From assembly GCA_016508695.1 (NCBI GenBank), contig VNKQ01000003.1, positions 1,178,001 to 1,242,000 on the forward strand: DNA of 64,000 bases. The letters are read 5' to 3'. The stretch is from Hyphodiscus hymeniophilus. Lineage: Eukaryota > Ascomycota > Leotiomycetes > Helotiales > Hyphodiscaceae. The notes beneath the pieces were generated by a model that saw only the letters and a program-made list of their open reading frames with translations, was not told the DNA's origin and did not search any database. A program made the translations under genes and the position numbers. Positions 1 through 11,957 of the stretch are shown here, one piece after another. The stretch's first letter is position 1. The number at the start of each line of letters is the position of its first letter.

Positions 1-818
1 ACAACTGAGCATCCAATACCTTTTGCAGATTCGATAACAATGTTGTTGTTCTCTGTCATGTGAAATGCATTCAAGGTCTTAATCTTCTTTCCAGGGCGGT
101 TGAGCACACGCTCATCAATGGTGTCAGGGACACTATCATTGATCAATTTGGCCAAAACTAATCCGTCCTTGCAATCATCAAACATCTCAAAGGTATCTGT
201 AGCGAAAGGTATACGAGATCCAAGATCCGGATCACCGGCCAACACAGCATTGATATGACGGGTAAACTCTGTTCGCTCATCTTCGTTGATAGTATGGGTG
301 ACATTTGCGGAGGAGCCTTGGACTTGGATCCGGCCACTGACACTTGGTTTTGAGGAGTGTCCAGCACCACCTGTTTGTTGTGATACCACGCCTCGTCCCG
401 GGGTTGTCGGACCAGTTGACACGCGCTTCTGGGCTGGGGATGATTCCCGAAGCTTGGAGACAAGCTGCAACACAAGATTAGCGTTTTTCGAATATAATCC
501 TCTTTCCATGTCAACTCACTCCGACGTAGTCATCCAGCTCAACCCGTCTGGAGGAGTCAAGCTCGACCTCCTTCAAAGCCTGTCTGACAACATCATATGG
601 CTGTCTCTCGCTCGTTTGTGTAGCCTTAATCGCAGTCGCCTCATCAATATAACCCTTGTCATCGACATCCAGCTTGCGGAAAGCATCTTGGAGACCGAAG
701 ATCTCGTCTTGTTGAAATTGAGGATACTTCCTGCGCCGCAAACAGCGTCAGCACATATGCGCATGATTCTCAGGCGCATGAGTGGTTCAACTTGCCTCTG
801 TAGCTTGATAACGTTCAT
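1..818 (-). CDS. SAC6: Fimbrin/plastin (actin bundler), 5' part
   Basis: Fimbrin cross-links actin filaments in cortical patches and acts in endocytosis. Three exons are visible: 818..796, 730..520 and 464 running off the left edge. The start reads MNVIKLQRKYPQ, very like the yeast Sac6 start. Next comes an EF-hand-like segment (KLDVDDKGYIDEATAI, then VELDDYVG), a Ser/Thr/Gly-rich linker (exon 3, 464 to about 300), and the beginning of the first calponin-homology domain (RTEFTRHINAVLAGDPDLG, later CKDGLVLAKLINDSVPDTI and LNAFHMTENNNIVIESAKG). The remaining actin-binding domains lie outside the window. The first intron (731..795) has a GC donor instead of GT; the second (465..519) is canonical GTGAGT/CAG. 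Divergent from the thioesterase at 1468. Confidence 0.95.
731..795 (-). other. GC-AG intron in fimbrin
   Basis: The donor read on the minus strand is AG|GCAAGT and the acceptor is GGCGCAG|G. Splicing joins codon 8 (AG+G, Arg) and gives MNVIKLQRKYP, matching the conserved fimbrin start. No GT donor nearby gives this reading frame. The GCAAGT donor is the usual consensus for the rare GC-AG class. Confidence 0.85.
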
Positions 819-1467
819 TGTAGCGGTCTTGATTGTTGGCCTGTATCTCGAGCTTTGCAGGGCCTGCGAAGCAGGTGGTGGTTCTCTTGTCCAGAACTTG
901 TCAGATGGAATGCGGGAGTAAAGAGGGGCAGGCAGTGCTTTGCGAAAGTTGTCGGAACTGAAGGAGGAGCGCAGCCTCTTTGGACGTTCTTGGTGATATC
1001 TTTGAGTATGGGCCGAGAGGCAGAAGGTTGGAGAGAGTAGTGTTGTGCTGTCTACTCAAGAATGCGAACAGGAGGCTTTGTTGCGCTCATCTACATCGAA
1101 GGTTGGGCTCTCGCTAATTAGCCCCTCAATTTCACAGCCCACCAGGATGACGTTGGCTGCGCTCGCTGGGATTTTGCTTCCAAAACAATATTTCCTCTCG
1201 TCTTTCCTCAATCTATTTCACCACCACGTTGCACATTACGGCCGGACGGGTTGGCTTCTAGGCAGGGGATACTGGAAATTATTTCCCCGAGACTTTCCTC
1301 GTCTCAAGGTATCACTTGAAAGAGCATTGGAAGCAGTTGGGCAAATCAATTGCATCCGAGCATAGACATCTTGCGAAGCCACGCCTGTGCTTACGAGTTC
1401 TCGGCCTCAATTTCCTTAGTACGTCAACCTGGATTAGGCATCTCCAGAGAGGCCGGTGAGGGCCAGA
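819..1467. promoter_or_regulatory. Divergent intergenic region, fimbrin / thioesterase
   Basis: About 650 bp between the fimbrin start (818, minus) and the thioesterase start (1468, plus). It must hold both promoters. Open frames here are short and unlike any family I know. No clear TATA box or repeated operator was seen. Confidence 0.5.
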
Positions 1468-1914
1468 ATGGCTTCGTCCACCGAGTTAGAGTGTGTACGG
1501 AAGTCTTGGGAAAGCATGCAGAGCAATTCCCCAATTTACGACTTTCTCCTCTCTGATGCCAAGATCGTCTCTGCCACCAAAGGCACAGCAACAGCGCGTC
1601 TGACCTTGGGAAAGAATCATGTCAATTCTCGAGGTACCATTCATGGGGCGGTCACAGCTACAATTGTGGATTGGAGTGGTGGCCTTGCTATTTCGACTCA
1701 TGGGCTGGAGAAGACAGGTGCCAGCGTTGATATCCATGTTACCTACATTGGAACTGCCGCCATCGGAGAGACTATTGAGATCGAGGCTACAGCGAACAAG
1801 GTGGGAAGGAACATGGCTTTCACCACCATCAGGATATACAAGCTTTTAGAAGATGGAAAGCCGGGTCCGATGGTTGCAACAGCTTCACACACAAAATTCA
1901 TTGTTCGGAGCTGA
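1468..1914 (+). CDS. Hotdog-fold thioesterase (PaaI/ACOT13-like)
   Basis: Single exon, 148 residues, starting MASSTELECVRKSWESM. The hotdog signature is clear: NHVNSRGTIHGAVTATIVDWSGGLAI around residues 50-75, with the N-x-x-G-x-x-H-G turn and the following Asp typical of PaaI/ACOT13 acyl-CoA thioesterases. The strands KTGASVDIHVTYIGTAAIGETIEIEA and NMAFTTIRIYK follow in the expected order. The family hydrolyses acyl-CoA or aryl-CoA thioesters; the substrate cannot be told from sequence. An in-frame GTG lies 12 nt upstream of the ATG chosen. It has no introns, unlike most neighbours. Confidence 0.88.
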   Translation: MASSTELECVRKSWESMQSNSPIYDFLLSDAKIVSATKGTATARLTLGKNHVNSRGTIHGAVTATIVDWSGGLAISTHGLEKTGASVDIHVTYIGTAAIGETIEIEATANKVGRNMAFTTIRIYKLLEDGKPGPMVATASHTKFIVRS

Positions 1915-2384
1915 GATAATGCTTGGAAGCTGGAAAATCTAGACCGCCATCTTCTTTGAGATCGACATGATGCGCACTTCACTATGAATGTCTTGAGCTC
2001 ACTCGGATGGCGAAGAGTATAGTGTCCTTGACTTTCAGCTTTAGATACCTGCCCACACTCTTCTCGTGGTGGAGCTGGTAATTGTGGAAGACTACAAATT
2101 TAGACGGCAATGAGCCTTTAGTATAGACAAAGATGTAGGGAAATATCATAGGAGCTGAGTTTTGAGAAATAGAAAAGCACCTGAAGATCTAGTGTCGATT
2201 GTTGTAGTGGATTTTTCGAGTGTTTACAGTGGCGTCTCTTGCTGGCAAGACGAGGCGGAGAGAAAATCTTCAAAAAGTTTTCTCAGCCTTGTCCAGCAAA
2301 CCATCAACATGACAACAAAAAGACAAACAATCACAACACTTCAATTAAACCACCATCGAACTACAACCCATTTCTCTCCGTAAG
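1915..2384. other. Intergenic region, thioesterase / RING-ankyrin gene
   Basis: About 470 bp between tandem plus-strand genes, holding the 3' end of one and the promoter of the next. The last 100 bp before 2385 are A/C-rich, as is common for fungal 5' leaders. Nothing else recognised. Confidence 0.4.
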
Positions 2385-3394
2385 ATGTCTACTTGCAAGG
2401 TCTGTGAACAAGATCTCACAATCGAATTAGATCCTGAAGAGTAAGGTGTAAACGTTTCCTTGGTTCTACAATGGCTGACATTTGTGTTCTAGCTTTGATG
2501 AAGCAACATCGTCTTTTGCCGGTGGATCGTCGACTACCGTTCCAGATGACTTGCAATTGAGTTGTGGCTGTCACTTCCACTGGTACGTGCGAGATTTTAG
2601 CACAAGAGGCATTCACTGGCGTGTAGAGGTGCAAGTGCGGCCACATAGATGTTGCCATTACTTAAAGTTATGGGTGCTGCCAGCTGGAGCAGAGCCACGG
2701 ATCAACAGGAGGCTTAGCAGCGCATCCTATGCTGACTCTCAAGCATAATGAAAAGTCATGTACAGAGTCAACTCAATGCTGACTCAAGCTCAGGCAATGT
2801 CTCCTGGATGAATCTCCTAAGATCTTCCCAACTCTCACATGCCCATCATGCAACAACCGTCTCTCCACTTCCCAACCACCACAAGTGCTGACAAGATACC
2901 ATAACGAAGGTGGAGTCCAAGATAATCTCGACATCTTTCCCCTCATCGAAGAAGAAGCTTACCTGAGCGCGAATCTCTCTGCTCGACCGGCACGAGCTTA
3001 TCTCACCATGTGCGCTGAAGGCGACGTTGGGGGCATCGTAGAGCTCTTGCAAGCCATCGAAGAAGATCCTGACGAGGGCGACATGTCACCTGCTGAGTTG
3101 CTGAGATATCAAGATGCTCTTGATGGCAACAACTCGGGATTACATGTTGCTATCGAGAAGAATCAGCAAGAGGCTGTTTGGCTGTTACTCTGGTTGGCGT
3201 CTGAACTCCCTAGTTCGGCTTTTCCGGATGAGGTTTCGAGGGCGGCGAATGTCATGGGTGCGGGGAGAGAGACTGCGAGAGGCCCCGATCTGAGAGGTTT
3301 GAGGGATGAAGAAGGGAAGAATGCTGAAGATGTTGCTAGAACTATGGGAAGCACATGGGCTGGTCTTCTGGGAGCAGGGGTACTCGAGCCATAG
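2385..3394 (+). CDS. RING-like zinc-binding protein with ankyrin-like repeats
   Basis: Three exons: 2385..2440, 2493..2582 and 2794..3394, giving 248 residues. The introns are GTAAGG/TAG (52 nt) and GTACGT/CAG (211 nt, long for this window). The N-terminus holds metal-ligand-like residues: C4/C7, then C43, C45, H46, H48 and C51, then C65/C68 (CPSC). This resembles a RING or zinc-ribbon fold split across all three exons. The C-terminal half has two ankyrin-like helical pairs, LTMCAEGDVGGIVELLQA and GNNSGLHVAIEKNQQEAVWLL. A role in ubiquitin ligation is possible but the finger spacing is atypical, so I do not assign one. Confidence 0.75.
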
Positions 3395-4610
3395 TGTTTG
3401 GTGGCACAGAGGCACAATTGTGAAAAGAGATATGAAAGAAGTATATGTTCATAGGAACAGGAAATTCAATATCTGAAAGTCTCGGATCGGATGAAGTTCC
3501 TTTCCTCCCGACAGCCACATACCTTACATGCACATGCCATGCGAGTTATCCCATGTGGAGGATGCGATATGGAGAGCTGCGTTCGGGGGGTTTTGTAGAC
3601 GCGATACCGAGATATGGCGAATCTTTTAAAAAGAGACAGCCAATTAATAGAATGGAGACGCACAAAAGTGGGTTGTTGACGGACAAACTGGGTAGAAAGG
3701 ACCTTGATGTCGGTCCTTGGACTTGGTGTCCACTCCGCTGGCACTTGGCTGGTGATCGCGTGTGCAGAAAGGAGAGGCTACGGCACTCCGGGAGCTACGG
3801 TACTGTATTGTATTTTGGGCGATTTGCTTCCGAGAAACACGAGCAGATTGATGACTTATCTATCACCTGTATGACCTCATCTGGGGGAAACATGGAAAAA
3901 AGATGCCTCGAATACAATATTAGACCTTTGAGAATACGACTCTGACTCCGGTGAACACTCTTTGGATCTTGGATACTAAACTCGAAGACTCTACGTAAGA
4001 TAAGTACTAAGATCGCTTTCGCACCTCGGTCAGATTGACTCGAACTACCTGGCCTTATCCGAATTTTGTTATATTTCACAATCCCCCCGTCCTAGCTTTC
4101 TCTTTCTCTCGTCAGCACAGCATGTTCGCTGAGAAATCCGGTCTTGGAAAGGCTCAGCTATAATTGTGTCTGCCTGCAGCCAGCTTGCTGTTCTCTCTCC
4201 TTCGTGCAAGGCTTTGCTGTTGATCAATCACGAGTTCAGACGATCTGCAGGCGCTGCGCTTCAGCCTTGCGAGCGATCCACTGCGGCAACCCAAGCCTCT
4301 CTACCTAGCTCTCTTTGCGATTTGATCAAGCACTTAGTTATTCGGAAAAGCAGCGTAAGCCAAGGAAACCTCCTAAGTGCCGACATGAACAAGTCGGAGT
4401 ACTAGGGGAGGAGAAGAACATAGGAACGACATGCTGATATCCTTCAGATTCGCCAAAGAACGGTTTCTCGGGACGCAATACTTTACGAATCAACGGCGCG
4501 AATTGTCTTCCCAACCGAAATAGCTACATCGCTCTACTACCCTATTCGAAATTTCGGAAAACTTCCACTCACGATTTTGGGGACGTTGAGTTCCCCATAC
4601 AGAGTTTGAA
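3395..4610. other. Intergenic region upstream of sterol acyltransferase
   Basis: About 1.2 kb. A 166-codon open frame at 3445..3945 has no family resemblance and is probably chance. The 3' part (about 4080-4600) is pyrimidine-rich and presumably contains the acyltransferase promoter and leader. Confidence 0.4.
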
Positions 4611-6980
4611 ATGGGGCGAGCAGGTGCGACGATCGAAGTACCGGTCGTCAACCGTCAGACATCATCCTTAGACAAAGCTTCGCAGCTGGTTGGGAAACTG
4701 AACTCGGATGGGATCGCAAACCTTCACGAAGATACAACATACGTACCCCCGACAAATCCTAGAGCTCCCAGATCGCTGAAAGCCGCTTTGGAGGCTGTGA
4801 CGGACTCCGGCAGAAGCACTAATGGCTCAGACACAGCCTCCGAGACTGCGAGTGAGGAGGACTACGATGCGATGAAGCATGAACCATCTGCTGTGGTCGC
4901 AGGTGGAAGGGGAGGAGGTTTCTCGCACGGACCGAAGACGGCAGAGACACAAACGAGCTATGAGGAATTGAAACCATCTTCGAAGAAGTCAAGGCCAGGG
5001 GCCCCGAGACTAAAGAGCATATCGGTTACTCTAAATAAGCTGAAGGAGAATGGCCGGTATGTTTTGACGGCAGATGATAATGCACTGAGGGAGATTCTGA
5101 AAGTAGGGATTGAAAGAGTAATACTCCCCTTGCTAGCTTTCATTTCCTTGGTCCTTGATGTCACTCACGAAGCTACCAGCGATTGCCTACCTGGAGTGGA
5201 AGGCTACGAATATGGGATAAATATTGATAATTTGTTTGCAGGAGAAGAATCCAGCGGCTCAGAAAAGGAGAAGTAAATTCAGTGATTTGGTGTTCACACG
5301 CCAGTTCACAGCCTTTGATCGAAACAATACCGACAGTGCAGACTCTCCTTTCCATGGTTTCTTCACCCTTTTCTGGCTCGGCGTTGCTATATTCATGATG
5401 AAGATAGCTGCCGAGAATTATTCCAAGCATGGTAATCCTTTTGGCACAAATGAGATCATGGGGCTCATGTTCCATCGAGACGTCATGGTGCTTGGCCTGT
5501 CCGATGGAGTGATGTGTGCTGCAACTGCATTCGGTTTAATCCTTCAAAAGCTCATTCATCGTGGATGGCTTAGCTGGAATAAGACAGGCTGGATCGTTCA
5601 AAGCGTAAGTTACATGGTTGCCGCAAAGATTCAACTGGGTCTTAATGTATCATATAGGTTTGGGAATTTATCTACATCGTTGCTGTTCTAGAATGGACCT
5701 TGTTTCGAGAATGGCCATGGACGCATACGGTCTTCTTCGTCATACATGGGCTTGTGATGCTCATGAAGCAGCACAGTTACGCATTTTGTAAGTTCTTAAG
5801 TAACGACCAAGATTGAAAGATTAGAACATTCTAATCTTTAAAAGATAACGGCCATCTGTCAGAGGACTACAAGAATCGGAAGACTCTTCTTCGAAAACTG
5901 AAGCAACTGGAGGACATTGAAGCAGTCCAAAGCCCATCAGCTACCAGTCCCCGTACTGCCACACTATCGACCTCCTACTTGGACTCGAAGCCAACCGCCT
6001 CAGACTTGAATCAACGACGTCAGTCTCGAAGGACATCTTTTGATGAGGGAGCATCAAACTTAGCCCAAATTGCTCAAGCAATTGAGTCTGGAGAACCACT
6101 TGATGTTGATCAGATCCAGACATTCGAGCGTATCATTAAGTGGGAGGTTGACGCCCTGACAATAGACCTCAAGGGCAAATCGACAACCTCTGGGAACATC
6201 TATCCTACTAATTTGAATATTGCCAATCACTACGAGTATATTGTGCTTCCGACCTTGGTCTATGAGCTGGAATACCCCCGGTCAGATGAGATCAATTGGT
6301 ACTACGTTGCCGAAAAATTGATCGCCGTATTTGGGGTTCTTGGTGTGATGAACATGGTTGGCCAATCACTAATATATCCAGTTGTCGTCAGAACTATCCA
6401 GATGAAGGATGCTGGAATGACACTTCAGCAGCGCCTGGAGGAATTTCCCTGGATTCTGAGCGATCTGATCTTCCCATTTATGATGGAATACATGATGGTG
6501 AGACACACTCCAGTTGCTCGACCGAGCTCAGCTAACAAGACCTACCAGAGCTGGTATGTCATTTGGGAGTGTATTCTGAACCTTTTGGCCGAACTCACCT
6601 ACTTCGCTGATCGCGGGTTCTACGGAGATTGGTGGAACAGCATCTCGTGGGACCAATTCGCTCGCGATTGGAATCGACCAGTCCATAATTTCCTTCTACG
6701 CCACGTCTATCACTCCTCCATCTCCTCGATGAAAGTCAACAAATACACGGCGACCCTGATCACCTTCTTTCTAAGTGCCATGGTGCACGAGCTCGTCATG
6801 TGGTGCCTGTTTAAAAAGCTTCGTGGTTATCTGTTGTTTTTACAGATGACACAGCTTCCGCTTGTGCAACTCAGCCGCAGTCGATTCCTAAAGGGAAGGG
6901 CGACATTAGGCAATTTGATCTTCTGGGTTGGGATCTTTACAGGTCCTAGTCTTCTTTGCAGTCTTTACTTAATCATCTGA
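4611..6980 (+). CDS. ARE2: Sterol O-acyltransferase (ACAT/ARE type)
   Basis: Membrane-bound O-acyltransferase that esterifies sterols for storage in lipid droplets; acts in the ER. Five exons: 4611..5117, 5242..5604, 5658..5787, 5845..6497 and 6549..6980, giving 694 residues. The first 170 residues are a hydrophilic N-terminal tail. Multiple membrane spans begin near FTLFWLGVAIFMMKIA. The hallmark FYGDWWN motif is at 6618..6638 and the catalytic His lies in SAMVHELVMW near 6786. The C-terminus (GNLIFWVGIFTGPSLLCSLYL) is typical of the family. The fourth intron (6498..6548, 51 nt) is a multiple of three and free of stops. Yeast has ARE1 and ARE2; I cannot say which this matches better. Confidence 0.95.
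6498..6548 (+). other. Stop-free 51-nt intron in the acyltransferase
   Basis: GTGAGA donor, CTACCAG acceptor. The family sequence runs MMEYM(M)-SWYVIWECILN, so splicing fits homologues. Read through, the intron adds 17 residues without a stop, just before the conserved WYVIWEC segment. Confidence 0.7.
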
Positions 6981-7328
6981 TCTCCCCTCTTGTACAGAAG
7001 TGGTATTGGTAGAATTGCTGGTTGTATGAATAGGCGGATAGCCAAGGATGGGAATAGAATGGACGGATATACCCCTTCAAGCGTTTTTAATTTGAGCACC
7101 CGAAAGACAGACAAATTTCAATGATAAGCAATTAATTACTTTCAAACAACTAACTCCATGACCCCCAGACATTCTGACACGTGATAATGCTTTGGAGAGA
7201 CAATGCTTGCAAGGATCACAATGCATCGTCAACCTCTAAACACTCACATCACCATACCATGAACCTTCCAATTCAAGCTTTATAAACCCAGTAAAATCCT
7301 CCCCTCGAATACTCCAAAACTCCTCAAG
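6981..7328. other. Intergenic region, acyltransferase / DDHD gene
   Basis: About 350 bp. It may contain the undetected first coding exon of the DDHD gene: an ATG at 7158 followed by a donor-like GTGATA at 7181 and a CAG acceptor at 7289..7291 would join in frame. A TATAAA sequence lies at 7281. Confidence 0.35.
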
Positions 7329-10300
7329 TTGGCAAACTTCCTACAAAAGCTCGCCCAACAAGCCAAGAACGTTCCAAAATACATACCTGAGCACTTATTC
7401 CCCTCTTCAGCCTGGACGAACAACAGGGGCGTGGCCGGACGGTTTGACCGCCGTGCCGAGGAGATGGATTCCACGCCCGTACTTTCCGAAACAAATAAGA
7501 GCGACGAGAAGAAGGGGCAGGAGAAGGGCTATCTAAGTGCTGCGGTGGATAGTATCTACCCTTGGGGAGCCTCTAGCTCGAGCACCTCGAGGTCCAGCAC
7601 GCCGAAACCGAGAGATGCAAGTAAGGATACCCTACCGCCGGGCGAGGGAAGCGGATTGAAGAATCAACATGGGGGTCGGAACGCGGATCATGGTTGGAAG
7701 GGCTTGAGTAGGAGGAGGTATCCGAGTGATTGTCCCGAGTTGAATGCTAGGTGGTTCTATGCTGTGGATGTGAGTTCCTCTACAATGCTTACTTGGGTGA
7801 ACTAGCTGGATGTATGCTGATTGGAGAAAGATCCCTAAGAGGAAACCGAAGCTTCTTAAGGGCACCCAAGAAGATGCAAAACCACTACCGCCGCCCAAGA
7901 AATTCGTTACCTTTTCTGAACACGATTCTAGTGCTGTCGAGACGGCGTTTCAGAAGTTGGCGGATGAATATGACGATCCGAGCAGGGAGCAGAGTAACGA
8001 GGATGATATTGGACTGTCGAGGTCAGCTTCGAATGCTGGGAAGAAAGCGAATACAAGCATGAACGAGGCAACATTGGATGCGAATGCTGGTGGTAAGGTT
8101 CAAGTGCCAGTTCATGAGGACTTTCTGTTCGACGTGGATGTTGAGAGGAGAGAGCTCTCGCCTGTCTACTGGCTGGGTCCGATCTACGAAGTAAGACGTG
8201 GAAGTTGGTTCTACCAAGAGGGAAGCACACTAAGACCATGCGACGAGAATTTGGCCAGTCAGTTGGAGGAAGGGTATTTGAAGATCAAACCATTTCGTTA
8301 CCCAAAAACTCCAGAGAAGTCTCTGCCCAAATCAGGAGAGGGCAAATCACTGGCTTTGAGTGGTGCTTTTGGGTCTCGGAGTAGGTCTGGATCCGGGGAA
8401 GTGACGCCGAAAGCTTCTATGGAGAACTTGAGAGCTGCAAATCAACAGGCTCTAGATGATGCAACTGCCGCTCTCAAGGATACTCCGCCGCCGATTCCTC
8501 ATCAGCCTCAGACACATCGTTTGTTTGGCACTTATATGAATTCTATTGTAACATATCAAGATGCAACGGTGGCATGGCTGTCCGCAGATAGTATTATGTC
8601 TCGAGTCAGCAGTACTGTGTATCAAAAATTCGCAGGTGGGGGGTATCTGGGTGGCGTGAAGATAGTGAGAGGTTTTTTAGAATCTGGCAAAGCTAAAGAC
8701 ACTGAGAAAACACCCCCGACTCCAACCAGCGCAGCTGCTAGACCTCCGAATCTACCACCTACCTTACAACTTGATGAGCGCCAACAAAAGCTGCTAAAGA
8801 GAAGATCCGCTCCTCCAAGCACAAAGAGTGCTGAGAAGCCTGAGTCCGAGGCTACATCAATGCTCCATGTTGATATTGATGCCTATTCCGAAGCGGAGGC
8901 TGTGAGGAAGCGGGATGAGAAGGAAATCCAAAATGATTACAAAGATCGGGAGGGCGAGAATCAAGGTCGTGAAATTGAGCATTTAATACTCGTCACCCAT
9001 GGGATTGGTCAGCGTCTGGGAATGAGGTAAGTTTTGACCAAGATCCTGGCAAGATCTAGAACACTGACTCGAGCAGAACGGAGAGTGTCAATTTCATACA
9101 CGACGTTAATGTTCTCCGCCAAACCTTGAAGAGTGTCTACTCAGGCTCCGCGGATCTTCAGGCCCTGAACTCGGAAATCGACAAATTACCTAAGAACTGT
9201 CGTGTGCAGGTGCTTCCAGTATGCTGGAGGCATCTCCTGGACTTTCCGAGAAAAGGTGTTAGGCAGAACAGGAAGGAGCATGACCTTGGTGAAGCATTTG
9301 GGGACGAAGAGGAGTATCCCAGTCTGGAAGACATCACTGTCGAAGGTGTTCCCTTCGTGAGGTCGCTCATCACGGACCTGGGTGAGTATTAAGCTGCAAA
9401 GAATTGACCTGTTCGCTAACAATGTACAGCCCTTGATATTCTCCTCTATCAAAGTGCGTACCGAGAACATATAGTCAACATTGTTTTGGACGAGTCAAAC
9501 CGGATCTATAACCTTTTCCGTGAGCGTAACCCCTATTTTCAAGGAAAAGTGAGTCTCATTGGCCACTCTCTTGGATCTGCAATCCTCTTCGACATTCTCT
9601 GCCGCCAAAAGGAAGATACCAAAATACATGGATCAGAAGCCCATAGGAAGCACTATCACAAACGGCATGTAACGCCCACTCATTCCTCCGGAGTCAAGGA
9701 TCTGAGCTTCGACTTTAATGTCGAAGACTTCTACTGTCTTGGAAGTCCCATCGGTCTATTCCAGATGCTCAAAGGCCGAACAATCGCTGGTCGCCATCAG
9801 CCAGACGCATTACCTGCCGAGTCCCCAATGGATCCTGAGTACATGCAAGATCCCTTCCTAGCTGCCTCATCAACGGGGTTTTCAGGCGAGAACGTGTCCA
9901 GTACAACTGGCCTTCCATTCACAATCTCCTCACCCAAATGTGCACAACTATACAACATCTTCCACCCAACCGATCCCATCAGCTACCGTCTTGAGCCTCT
10001 CATCGCACCAGCCATGTCTTCTATGAAACCCCAAGCCTTACCATACACCAAGAAGGGTATATCCGCAAGCGTAAGTGGGCTTGGCGCAACGATCGGACAA
10101 TCCGTCAGCGGTCTTTGGTCGTCCTTAAGTTCGGGCATCGCGAGCAGTCTCTTGAACCGATCTCTTGGCCTCACAAATGACGATGTAGCTAGCATGGCAA
10201 CACCTACTCCTCAAATTCGTAATGTTCCTCCATCAGTCGGCGCAGGGACAAACATCTCTGCCGGCGGCGTAGTCTCCGATATACCTTCTCTGCAGCGTGA

Positions 10301-10780
10301 GAACACGAATGAGAAGAAAAGACAGCTTGCAGAAGATACTGCAGCTGCGGATCGTGACGGGACAGGGGCTAATGCGCCTACACTGATCGATGATGAGATT
10401 GAGACGCTTTTTGCAGGCTTTCAGAAGAGACGGAAGAGTCATCAGATCGACATCAGTGCGACCGAAAATGAGGAGTGGGCGGAGGCGGAGGAAAGGGGAC
10501 GGAAGTTGAGGAGAGAGGAGATGAAGGTTAGGGCTCTGAATCAGAATGGGAGGGTTGATTTCAGTATTCAGGAGTAAGTTTACATGTTCCCAGTTTCCCT
10601 CCGATCAGGACGAAAGAAGCTAACGAAAATGATAGAAGCGTCCTAGATTTCAACCCCATTAACACAATTGCCTCCCATCTTTCTTACTGGGCCGATGAAG
10701 ATGTCAGCCATTTCATGATGTCTCAGCTCTTGTCTAGACATCGTACTTTTGCACAGGGCGATAAGAGGGCTCAGAAATAG
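7329..10780 (+). CDS. DDHD-domain phospholipase (PA-PLA1 family)
   Basis: Intracellular phospholipase A1-like enzyme related to yeast YOR022C and mammalian DDHD proteins, which act on phosphatidic acid at membranes. Exons: 7329(?)..7769, 7831..9026, 9077..9381, 9430..10573 and 10639..10780, about 1075 residues. The lipase nucleophile motif GHSLGSA is at 9561..9581 after a GIGQRLG segment in exon 2. The DDHD domain occupies the C-terminal part (DFNVEDFYCLGSPIG, then NIFHPTDPISYRLEPL, ending ASHLSYWADEDVSHFMMSQLL). The start is unresolved. The frame is open and family-like from 7329 (ANFLQKLAQQAKNVPKYIPEH) but has no ATG before an in-frame TGA at 7260. The first internal ATG is 7464. A small upstream exon from 7158 is one explanation. 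Confidence 0.88.
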
Positions 10781-11957
10781 ATGGCTGGACTGCATGCTGC
10801 ATTAGAGTAGAGACTTTCCTCATCAGATTCTTACTTGACTAGGTGTTTGGCCGCTGGAGGAAGGCCGGTTTGGGTATGGGTACAAGGAGTCGCTCATGCA
10901 TCTTGGTCTTTGTAGCCTCTTCATGGAAATTTAGTCCATACAGGACAGTCTCTAGTATCATGTCTGAATAGGGCGATCTCACACAATGCAATTGGATCAC
11001 GCTTCATGGCGAGTTTGCTAAAGATCCCACACAGCTCTTTATACTTCCAAAGAACCCGTCCTCGCTCGTTATGGTTTTAGCATCATTTCTTTTATGAAGG
11101 ATATGTAGGAATTCAGATCACAAACAAGGCTGAACACTCTTAAGTCTAAAATGCTTCCAAGCTCTACCTTACAAGACGTTTACTGAAGTAAAATCGCTTA
11201 TCTATCCAGGCTTTGCTATGCTCTCTTCGGTCATGACCTACATGACCCGCGCTCGTGTACTCAAACACGTGGAAGATACCTTAGCCGTCCATCTTTTGAC
11301 TCCACCGTGTGACTTACCACTATATGTGACAACACAACATATGGCACTGTTATCTTTAGTACGACTCAGCCGTGATATCTTGTTCCGCTTGTAAATTGAG
11401 AGATAATGAATGCGAATTGCTTTGGTCTCTACTCACCTGTAATAACCTTACTGTGCCTTACCCCAGAATCTGGACCAGCTGACTAATAATGTACCGTAGC
11501 CGAAAAACTCTGGCTTTAACGATCTGCTTGGCGCCATCCAGGCTCGAAGAACGAATCCTGGTGATAAAATTTCCAACGACACCTAAGAACGATCACTTCC
11601 TACACAGCATTAATCCTAAGAGTACCGACTCAAGTTGAACGAACGACCGCCATCCGACGTCCTTTGAATAGGCCCAGAAGTGATCTATCCAGGACCCTCT
11701 TATTACCCCGGCTCGCCTTTGGTCCCACCTTGCAACGAAAGACAACAAGCCTCCTTGACTTCGTTAGCTCACGTACACCTTATCGAATTGTCGATATAAC
11801 ATCTGCCGTTAATCTCCAGCAACATATGCATGCGTTGATGCTCTGAGCTACTCAATTGGGATAATCCGTGTGGTAGAGGGCCGACTCGAATGCGCTTGGG
11901 TCTAGAACGCGTGGAGGCTAGGACCTGAGTGTATGTGGTTTGCACCTCAACTTAGAC
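10781..11957. other. Intergenic region, DDHD gene / mitochondrial carrier
   Basis: About 1.2 kb between tandem plus-strand genes. Only short chance frames; no repeats or RNA genes recognised. Confidence 0.4.

Noticed and set aside
3445..3945. 166-codon plus-strand frame
   Set aside because: No family features, no splice context, and overlapping frames of similar size on the other strand.
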